Shown: in pieces, positions 56,994 through 64,000 of the stretch
How the letters are laid out: each line of letters begins with the position of its first letter
Position numbering within the stretch: position 1 is the first letter of the stretch
Assembly (NCBI GenBank): GCA_018350325.1
Contig: JAEVLN010000011.1
Coordinates: forward strand, 2,724,449-2,788,448
Origin: Globodera rostochiensis
Taxonomy: Eukaryota; Nematoda; Chromadorea; Rhabditida; Heteroderidae
Direction of reading: 5' to 3'
DNA: 64,000 nt
Notes under the pieces: generated by a model
Told to the model about the DNA's origin: nothing
The model's database searches: none
What the model saw: only the letters and a program-made list of their open reading frames with translations
Program-made: the position numbers and the translations under genes

Positions 56994-57163
56994 GTTAAGC
57001 AGCTTCAAAGTTTCATCAAAAGATGCTGTTCAGATGCCTTTTGAGGGGGGTGTTGCAATTGCGGTGGACGTAATAGACAAAAGCCAATTTAATGTTTAAA
57101 ATAAAAATTGATTATATAAAATGGAGCATTTCCCAGATAAAGAAACAAAACGTTCACAGTAGT

Positions 57164-58051
57164 CTATTTATTCACCGCTTTTCTGAAAATAAATCTTTCA
57201 TCATCTTTCGACGAGCCAATCATGTCAACTCCCCAGGCAGTTTCAATGGTATTTTCATCGGGAAACTCCGTAGATGGTTCTTCCTCAGTGTTTTCTTCAG
57301 CTAGAAAGGCACGGAACTTCACTAACGCGTTCATGGATTTTTGTGATCGGATTCGCCTTAGGAGCTCCGATGAAAGAGGGCCAAGTCTCCGCCGTTTGCT
57401 CTTTACATCGACCACTCGGCTCATTGACGCCCCCGGAAACGGCAGACAATTGTCGGAAAGTGCTGGCAGTACGTAATTACCCCGAAAATGACAAATGGAA
57501 TTCGATGTTTATAAGCAAATCCAAGCACCTCTGCGGACTTTCTTGCGACTGTTCGTTAAATTCGCATGTACTTGCCTAAAAATTAAATTTGGGTTTTCCC
57601 CCAAAAGTCTTTAAACACTCACACTGTCAACGTTAGCCGAACTCCCCATTCTTTGCCCCACCGAAACGTCTTCAATGTGTGATGACTCTTCGTTTAGTTC
57701 GCATGCATCTGCCTAAAATTAAATTCGGTTTCCCCCAAGATCCTTTACACTCACATTGTCACCATTCGAGGAGCTCCCAATCCTTTGCACTACCGAAACG
57801 TCTTCAATGTCGAAGTCATTTTTACTGCCATCGTCCAAACTCCTCTCGTCTATATCCATGCATAATTGACTTTCGCATCCGTTCGTGCTTGTCTTTTCGT
57901 CGTCCAAAATCCAAAAAGGCTGATCGACTTTGCAGGTGTGACTGATAGATGCATCGATAACCTTGCATACAAAACGATTTTCTTTGTTGACTGAAGACGA
58001 ACTCGCGAAAGATACACAGGAGTACAGATCGTCATCGATTGCATTTTGCAT
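57164..58051 (-). CDS. Unrecognised acidic protein with a duplicated exon
   Basis: Not recognised. Four exons join in phase. Exon 1 (about 57757-58051): MQNAIDDDLYSCVSFASSSS, KVDQPFWILDDEK, then DIEDVSVVQRIGSSSNGDN. Exon 2 (about 57634-57714): ADACELNEESS then HIEDVSVGQRMGSSANVDS. Exon 3 starts ASTCEFNEQSQE (about 57540-57576). Exon 4: TLSDNCLPFPGASMSRVVDV, KSKRRRLGPLSSELLRRIRS, KFRAFLAEENTEEE, DDERFIFRKAVNK-stop. IEDVSVxQRxGSS occurs in exons 1 and 2, and A(D/S)xCEx(N)E opens exons 2 and 3; the flanking introns are also alike (GTGAGTGT, then TTTGGGGGAAA), so a segment of exon plus intron was duplicated. A Lys/Arg patch suggests nuclear location. It sits 170 bp upstream of PHKB and 188 bp downstream of RPL27 on the same strand. 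Confidence 0.65.
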
Positions 58052-58239
58052 ATCGTTGATTTTTTAACCGTTAAAACAACTAATTAAAGTAGAGATAAAA
58101 CAAGAACAGTGCAAATATCCTTTTGTTCATTATGACAAATCTCAAAGTCGAACAATGTTTTTCATCTTCTTTTACATATCATCATAACACAACAACAACA
58201 ATGTAAGGAGGAATCACTCTCTTCTCCGCCGATTTTCGT

Positions 58240-58693
58240 TCAGAAACGCAGTTTTGTAAATAACCATTTACTTTTGCCGGCTTTGTAATTGGTCTCTAAC
58301 TCCTTTTTGACGCTGAGAATGGCATTTTTCTTCTTCCGCGGTTCTTTGATCCATTCTTTGTTAACCAAACTCTTGTCCAAATCGGCTTCGAAAATGCAAC
58401 GAGTCGGCAGCAAGTGCTGGAGACTTGTCACCTTAAGAAAGGGTTTGATGCGAATGCGCTTCTCCACCTTCTTCTTGCCCATCTTCTTGGTCACTTTCAA
58501 AGGATACCTTAAGAGGCATTTTCGGACGGTTCAACATGCAATAACTGTACTTGTCTATCCCAGCAATCAACGCATGTCCGTAGGGTCGTTCGGACGAACC
58601 CTCGTCATAGCTCTTGACCACCACCGCCTTACGACCAGCGTAACGACCATTTAGCACAATCACCACACGTCCTTGCTTCATAATCTTGCCCAT
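58240..58693 (-). CDS. rpl-27: Large ribosomal subunit protein eL27 (RPL27)
   Basis: Component of the cytosolic 60S subunit. Exon 1 (58551-58693) reads [40 protein letters not shown] and ALIAGIDK; exon 2 (58240-58507) continues [20 protein letters not shown] to [15 protein letters not shown]. Together about 136 residues, the usual family length. A 43-nt intron (58508-58550, GTACAG...TTAAG) splits Lys-Tyr and restores [17 protein letters not shown], which matches the family; reading straight through breaks it. Upstream of the ATG the sequence GCGTTCAG lies 9 nt away and would serve as a trans-splice acceptor. It is second in the putative RABGGTB-RPL27-unknown-PHKB operon. Confidence 0.95.
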
Positions 58694-58823
58694 TTTTTGT
58701 ACTGAACGCTTTAAACAGACAAGTCGAACAATTTAAATAAGGTGACTAAGAATTATGAACAAATAAATACAGGGTATTGTGTCAAAACAAATAAAAATAT
58801 TGTATATCAAAAACACCATTCAT

Positions 58824-59972
58824 TTATTCAAGAAACGATAAATCCTTGAGACATTTCTTCGTCATACAAAACACGGGGTCAATAGGCTCCAGTCCCTTAT
58901 AGCCAAGAAGACTGAGTCCAGAAAGACCAAAAACAGTGTGGAAGGGGTCCGGCTCGTCGCCAGGTCGATCCGCGATCCCACCCTTCTCGTCATCCTGACT
59001 GGCGATAATGAAACGAGTGAGCGATTCTCCGTCCACCCAATGCAGTCGACCCAAAATGGCCAGCGATGCAAGGACCCACCACGAGTAACAGACGTCAGGC
59101 AACTTTTCAGGTCGTCCACAAAGTCCACCGGAAGGGCACTGCCTAAAACAATTTTGAAAATAAAATTGTACAGAAAATTGGAACAAACCGTTCCGCCAGC
59201 CACGATGCAGTGCGTTCAACGTCGATAAGTTCCAAGCTACCACAAATCGCAAGTGTCCCAAGGCAACAGTAAACCTTAAAAGCACACCTTTCAGCCTAAG
59301 TCCACGTTGTTTTAAAAAAAATACTCAAAAATCACCTGTCCCGCATGGCTTTCAGACCCCGGTCTTGTTCCAAATCCGCCATCAAAATTGTAACACTTTG
59401 TAACAAATTCGACAGCTTTTGGCAAATCAATCGAATCAAGTCTATTGAGAAAATAAAGTGCCGCGATAGCACAGAAAGAAAATCTCGTGTCAATCTCTCC
59501 TCCACGATCGCCAGCAAAGCTTCCGTCTTCTTGTTGCAACGATTTAATAAAATTGACCGCGCCGTTCAGATCTACCTATTAAAAGAAAGTTGTACAAAAA
59601 AAAAGCATAAGTCAATACAATTTCGAGTTTTTTAATGATGACTGCCACTTGAATAGCGCTTAGAGTGTGCAGTAAGTGAGAGTCATGGCCGTCAGCCGCC
59701 GCAAAACCGCCATCCCCATTCTGAGCTTTTTTGATAACGTTGACCAATTCCTCTTGATCGTCCATATCATTCCCCAGTACTTTCAATGCCGCCACACACC
59801 AATAAATACCACTCATCCGCAAATACTCAGCCATGATGTATTCATATGAATTTTTGTCTTTACCACACGAAAGAATAAATTCTTTTTGCTTTTCATTGAG
59901 TAATTCAGTCGGAGCTGACTTGGGAATATCAACATCACGTCTCGATATATTCCAAATCGAAGCTAAACTCAT
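58824..59972 (-). CDS. ggtb-1: Rab geranylgeranyltransferase subunit beta
   Basis: Catalytic beta subunit that attaches geranylgeranyl groups to Rab GTPases presented by REP; cytosolic. Three or four exons, about 330 residues, near the family length. It starts [20 protein letters not shown]; further [150 protein letters not shown], ending [13 protein letters not shown]. Repeated GDGGF/GSFAG/DGGFG turns are prenyltransferase repeats. The zinc ligands Asp and Cys (LPDVCYSWW) and His (DPFHTVFG) are present. The stop codon overlaps an AATAAA on the minus strand (58823-58828). A ...CACTTTTAG acceptor-like site lies 8 nt before the ATG. First gene of the cluster. Confidence 0.93.
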
Positions 59973-60971
59973 CGTTTCTTCTAAAAGTGATTTAACGGAG
60001 TCGAATGATATATGATTTAAGTTGTGACCATATTATGTAGTATTCCATGCCCTAGAGCCTTTAAATTTGCAAAGAGTCCCGGGATAGGTTCTCGAGTCTC
60101 GGTAAATTGGAGTCTCAAACAGCCCTAGTTATTAACAAATTTTGAGCCTCCGGGGAAATTTTTTGAAAATCAACTTTTTTTTTTAAGAAATTGTGCTTTT
60201 TATTAGAGTTCGAAATGAAAAAGCCAAGTCACCGTTGTCCACAATTAACATTTAGTAAAATTTGGCAAAACTTTCGTAGAAATTTTTGGGGGAGCGCGGG
60301 AGGAGGGTCGACGGTGGCAATAGTGACGCCGGGAAAATTTTAGATTATTGAGTTGTTTTTGTTGAGAGATTGCAAGCAAAAATCAAATAGGGAACTGCTT
60401 TTAAATTTGGCGATGTGTCTTCAAATTTAAATAGTGCAACAAAAACATTTCGCCAAGGAATTATTCAACGAACTGGAAAAAGACTACAAATTTTTTCCAG
60501 GAGCGGGAATTCGAAATTTACCTGGGAGTGATAATTCCGTTGGGCCCAAATTAACAGGGAAGGGAATTCCGTACTTCCCGCGGGAGTCCCGCCAAACTCT
60601 AAAAATCAACAAAATGTTAAAAACAAAGTATAAAGTACACTCCTATTATACATATGTACACAGTACACAACACACACACTCAATGTTTCTTAAAAGATTG
60701 ATTTGATTAGTTGTGCGATAGCACGCTGAACCGTTGTCCACGTGAAATTGGCACATACGCGCCTACCCTCCCCCCCCCGTCCTTTGAGAATCGTACGAGA
60801 AGAAATGGTTCCACCACAGAGGCCAGTCTATTTATATGTAACATGAAAGCTTCAATCCTTCTCTGACATTTTCTCATAATAATACACTACAGAATGCTTA
60901 TTTATTTACTCGAGTCCGGACAAAACAAGACCCAAATAAGTTAAACTTTTTATTTTTTTAAGATTTTTGCG
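59973..60971. other. Divergent intergenic region with repeat remnant
   Basis: Lies between the divergent RABGGTB and oxidoreductase genes and should hold both promoters. From about 60110 to 60400 it contains a diverged copy of the G-tract repeat family (GTCGACGGTGGCAATAGTGA, CGCCGGGAAAATTTT). The open frame at 60434-60706 follows this remnant, has no family similarity, and is rejected. No TATA-like box can be singled out. Confidence 0.5.
60110..60400. mobile_element. Diverged hAT-like G-tract repeat copy
   Basis: The segment GGTCGACGGTGGCAATAGTG ACGCCGGGAAAATTTT parallels GTCGGCGGTGCCGATAGGCG CCGCCGGAGAAAATTTT in the 12.6-kb and 62.7-kb copies, in the same order with A/T-rich flanks. No terminal repeats or target duplication seen. 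Confidence 0.5.
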
Positions 60972-63320
60972 ATGACATCAGAACGGTATGATATTGTGCT
61001 GTACGGCGCTTCTGGTTTTACTGGCCAATATGTTCTCGAAGCCTTCGTAAAGTGCGGAGAAATGGACCAAATTAGTTTGGCTGTTGCAGGAAGAAGTGAA
61101 AAAAAGCTTCAGCAGACACTTAAAGTTATTGGAGATACTACGGGTAGTTGGAATTTTTTTTATTAAAAGGGGATTAAACACGCATTTAGAAAAGGATTTG
61201 TCCAAAATCCCGATTATCATCGCTGATTCGGGCAACGATAAGCAACTCGCAGAAATGGCTAAACAAGCAAAAGTTATTGTTAATGTCGTCGGACCGTATC
61301 GATTGTACGGCGAAGCGGTTGTGAAGGCAGCGGTTGAAAATGGTGCCAGCCATGTTGACATTTCTGGCGAGCCAGCCGTTTGTTTAACATTTAAAAAATA
61401 TTTAAACTTCTAAATTATTTAGTGGATCGAATCGATGCAAATGAAATATTCGGAACAAGCACGAGAACAAGGCGTCATTGTCATTGGCGCCTGCGGATGG
61501 GACTCTGTGCCGTGCGACATGGGAATGAATTTTCTGAAGCAGCACTTCCAAGGCACACTTTCGCATGCCGAAACATTTGCTCATATTAAAACGGGAGAAG
61601 CGGTATTTAATTATAATCGGATAAAAAAAAAATGAGTCGAGCCAACTTTCAGGGTTATTCTTTCAACGCTGGGACATACCAAACGCTGGTTTTGGGCTTT
61701 TGGCAATCGAAGAACGATAGCCTTGGAAAAATTAGACGTGCAATTATGCCCGAGAAATTGGAGAAGGCAAAATGGCGACCTCCAAAAAGGTTTTTTTATT
61801 TTCCGTCGATTTACTTTGAATTGCTTTTTCAGAGGGATGTTCTGGTGGAACGATTCGTTGGATGCTTATTGCCTTCCTTTCCTGGGCGCCGACAAAAGCA
61901 TTGTGCAAAGATCGCAATATTTTGATTACGTTTTGGACAAAATATATCCGGTCCGTGCTTTTCTATAAATTCTATCTTTTTTTTTTTAATCTTTTAGGCT
62001 TCCCTCGAGACTTACATTCTCGTAAAGAGTTGGTTTTGGGCTGTTGCGCTTATGATGGTCGGTCCATAGGACATTTTACAGTACATTAACAGAAGTCCTT
62101 ACTTTAGTGGCTGAGTCTTTTTAATATCGCGGTCAAATACGATTTTACGCGCAGCATTCTGCAAAAGTATCCGGGAATTTGTTCCGGCTATATGTTCAAG
62201 GAGACTGGACCAACCCGACAGCAGGCGCAACAGGTGACCGGGATTTGTTTGCTCCTAACAAAAACCTATCTTTTCAGGCTTCATTCTCATACTGGTATGT
62301 TTGGAATTGGATTTATGCGTCCTTTTTTTTTTCTGAATTTGGGATTGGAATACTCAATGGATTTACAAACAAGTAAAAACCAAAACAATGTCGTGTTTAA
62401 GCCCAGCGTTCGAATGGCTAGGCTTTTAAAATTGGTTTTAAATAATATGTTGCAAATTGCAGGTTTTTCGGGTGGGGTTGGGACCAGGCGCCACCTCCGG
62501 TAAATGAACCGCCAACAAAACGGCTCGTCGTTCGGTGTGACGGTCCCGACGCCGGATACATTGGCACCGCTGGATGCATTTTGTCTTGTGCATTGACAAT
62601 TCTCAAAGAGCGCGGGGCAATGCCAAACGAAGGGTATTTTTTTATCGTATTTCGTTTCCCAATTCTTAAATGAGAGGTAAGCTAAATGGGTCCTTCACCT
62701 TCACTGGTTAGCAAGGGCGTACCCAGAATTTTTTTTCGGGGGGGGGGGCTAATTTGAAAAAAAAGTCAATCTTTAGGGGTGCTTTTTTGGATTTTATTGC
62801 ATTTTTGTTAAGCAATTTTTCCCCAAAAAAGTTCAATTTTCAGTAAATTTTTTAGAATTTTTAAAATTTGTTTCGAAATTTTGCCGTTTTCAAATTTTCA
62901 AAAATGCAAGTTTTTTTGAGGGAGGGGAGTCGGCGGTGCCGATAGGCGCCGCCGGAGAAAATTTTGAATTTTTGCTTCAATTCGTTAAGGAAATTTGTCC
63001 AAAAATTACAAAATTTTGCAAAAGAAAAGGGTCCCCCTTTTGGTTTTTTTCTCTCAAAAAATTTTTCGGGGGGGGGGTGTAGCCCCCCCCCCCCCAGCCC
63101 CCCCCCCCCCCCTGGGTACGCCCTTGTTGGTTAGGTCAGTCATTCTGAGAGGGACTTTAAATGCATCCCGTGCTTAGTCGAAGGATCATCAGAATATTCA
63201 AATCTTAACATTTTCAGAGGTGTCTACACAACTGCAGCGGCTTTCAAAAACACCAACATTTATGAGACATTGGCTTCTTTCGGAGTCACTTTTCGTGTCG
63301 ACTCTTCCGTGAAAGTGTAG
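60972..63320 (+). CDS. SCCPDH: Saccharopine dehydrogenase-like oxidoreductase (SCCPDH family)
   Basis: It starts MTSERYDIVLYGASGFTGQY; GASGFTG is the dinucleotide-binding turn of the Rossmann fold. Then VAGRSEKKLQQTL, an exon with LSKIPIIIADSGNDKQLAEM, VIVNVVGPYRLYGEAVVKAA and VENGASHVDISGEPA, then KYSEQAREQGVIVIGACGWD and SVPCDMGMNF. Later exons contain GYSFNAGTYQTLVLGF, CLPFLGADKSIVQRSQYFDY, a hydrophobic segment, GPTRQQAQQ, and GTAGCILSCALTIL/VYTTAAAFKNTNIYETLASF, ending RVDSSVKV-stop. GPYRxYGE, DISGEP and GxDSxPxDxG are family hallmarks. SCCPDH proteins are reported on lipid droplets; they lack proven saccharopine dehydrogenase activity. A 415-bp MITE lies in the last or second-last intron. 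AATAAA at 63489-63494 ends the gene. Confidence 0.88.
62712..63126. mobile_element. hAT-type MITE with terminal inverted repeats and 8-bp target duplication
   Basis: The element begins CAAGGGCGTACCCAG and ends CTGGGTACGCCCTTG, a perfect 15-bp terminal inverted repeat. It is flanked by ctggttag (62704-62711) and ttggttag (63127-63134), an 8-bp target duplication with one mismatch. An 8-bp duplication with a CA...TG terminus of this wording is typical of the hAT superfamily. The 415-bp interior has no open frame of note, only a G-run, T-rich blocks, GGCGGTGCCGATAGGCGCCG and a C-run, so it is nonautonomous. It lies in an intron of the SCCPDH-like gene. Confidence 0.85.
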
Positions 63321-63488
63321 CTGGAAGTTTAAAGTTCACCGAAACCGCTTAATTTAATGCTTATTATTTTACGATGACTATTCCATTATTACGTACCACC
63401 ATTGAGTGAGTGATTATGCTAAATGGATTTTCTGCTCACTTTGACTCCAATCGAGTATTTTTTAAATCGTTGTTTTGTTAAAAGACTC

Positions 63489-63494
63489 AATAAA
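63489..63494 (+). terminator. Polyadenylation signal AATAAA of SCCPDH-like gene
   Basis: AATAAA lies 168 nt after the stop codon, in the sequence GACTCAATAAAGTC, which can also fold as a short hairpin. The next gene converges from the right. Confidence 0.45.
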
Positions 63495-63634
63495 GTCTCG
63501 AAGTTTGGTCCCAAAATGCATTAGCAGTTGACGGAGACAAAAAATAATGTCATTTGCCTTTGTAGTAATAATTTTAATGCACATTTATAAAATATATAAT
63601 AAATAATTTGGTTGTGGATCATGGAACGGAGACA

Positions 63635-64000
63635 TTACAGTGAAAAAATTACACGGATAAAATTTTTGAAGCCGTCTACAGTATCTTTCAGTCCATTGGT
63701 TGCTTTTGTCAAGTTTAAATTTCCATTGTTCAGAGTTAGAAATGGCTGGCCAAACACCTGCGAGTCGGTTAAATTCGTTTTGTTTTCGTAGGAAAGTGCC
63801 GCCGACAGGCCTAAAAGTTCAAAGCGGTGGTAAATTTGGCTTTGCTTTCTCAGATTACAGCATTTGTAGGCGGAGTTGCATTCGTAGTTGTCAGGACATC
63901 GAAAATTGACGCAACCTGAAAGTACCAGAATGCAATTGGGACTTTGAAAAAGCATTCCCAGCTGAGGGATACCCCCAAGTTCCAAAGGCTGAGATGAATG
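63635..64000 (-). CDS. 3' part of a cysteine-rich protein (runs off the window)
   Basis: Partial and not recognised. An acceptor CTTTCAG precedes an exon starting near 63915 that reads GCVNFRCPDNYECNSAYKCC, with spacing C-x4-C-x5-C-x5-CC as in small extracellular cysteine modules of nematodes. It continues in the same frame with NLRKQSQIYHRFELLGLSAA, NKTNLTDSQVFGQPF (two possible N-glycosylation sites) and ends GFKNFIRVIFSL-stop at 63635. The upstream frame up to the window edge (MELGGIPQLGML) is probably an exon/intron mixture. Secretion is inferred from the cysteines only, since the N end is outside the window. Confidence 0.5.
   Translation of the reverse strand, partial: HSSQPLELGGIPQLGMLFQSPNCILVLSGCVNFRCPDNYECNSAYKCCNLRKQSQIYHRFELLGLSAALSYENKTNLTDSQVFGQPFLTLNNGNLNLTKATNGLKDTVDGFKNFIRVIFSL

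Noticed and set aside
58498..58515. A 13-14 nt mini-intron in RPL27
   Set aside because: A normal 43-nt GT-AG intron (58508-58550) restores the family sequence [12 protein letters not shown] in phase, so no exotic intron is needed.
60434..60706. 90-codon plus-strand frame before the SCCPDH-like gene
   Set aside because: Follows a repeat remnant, no family similarity, no splice context, ends in low complexity.

Overview
This window is eukaryotic nuclear DNA and almost certainly comes from a nematode. Genes are split into many small exons by short introns of about 40-100 nt. The gene set includes families that are typical of or restricted to nematodes: a WAGO-type Argonaute without its catalytic residues, an orphan Cys-loop receptor, a MOLO-1-like TPM-domain protein, an APC/APR-1 homologue and a DIN-1/SPEN homologue. 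Several same-strand neighbours are spaced like nematode operons. Long C- or G-homopolymers and GC-rich minisatellites suggest a tylenchid (cyst-nematode-like) genome, but that lineage is inference only.

Layout. 0.8-15.3 kb, minus strand: a very large SPEN (split ends) gene with RRMs at the N end, RS-, Lys/Glu- and Gln-rich middle parts, and a SPOC domain at the C end. 15.3-18.5 kb: a repeat-derived stretch and a C-rich minisatellite of about 26 units. 18.5-21.5 kb, plus strand: an unrecognised type I membrane protein whose introns hold two more tandem arrays. 21.7-25.2 kb, plus strand: a divergent Cys-loop ligand-gated channel subunit only about 170 bp downstream. 25.7-30.7 kb, minus: WAGO-type Argonaute. 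31.8-37.0 kb, minus: RRP5 (S1 and HAT repeats). 37.8-39.2 kb, minus: acidic secreted protein. 39.9-41.4 kb, plus: RBM7-like RRM protein. 42.2-44.1 kb, plus: TPM/MOLO-1-like protein. 44.7-45.9 kb, minus: tandem CCCH zinc-finger protein. 46.6-50.3 kb, minus: APC (apr-1-like). 50.4-51.3 kb: nested tandem arrays. 51.6-60.0 kb, minus: a compact cluster transcribed in the order RABGGTB, RPL27, duplicated-exon protein, phosphorylase kinase beta. 61.0-63.3 kb, plus: saccharopine-dehydrogenase-like oxidoreductase with a hAT-type MITE in an intron. 63.6 kb to the edge, minus: part of a cysteine-rich secreted protein.

How the genes may work together. Two same-strand groups look polycistronic. The first is orphan membrane protein plus Cys-loop receptor, which suggests an accessory subunit for that receptor. 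The second is RABGGTB-RPL27-unknown-PHKB. Nuclear RNA biology is well represented (SPEN, WAGO, RRP5, RBM7-like, CCCH). Exon joins were worked out by hand from GT/GC-AG sites, reading phase and family similarity, so gene outer limits are firmer than every internal junction. No tRNA, rRNA or CRISPR array was found.
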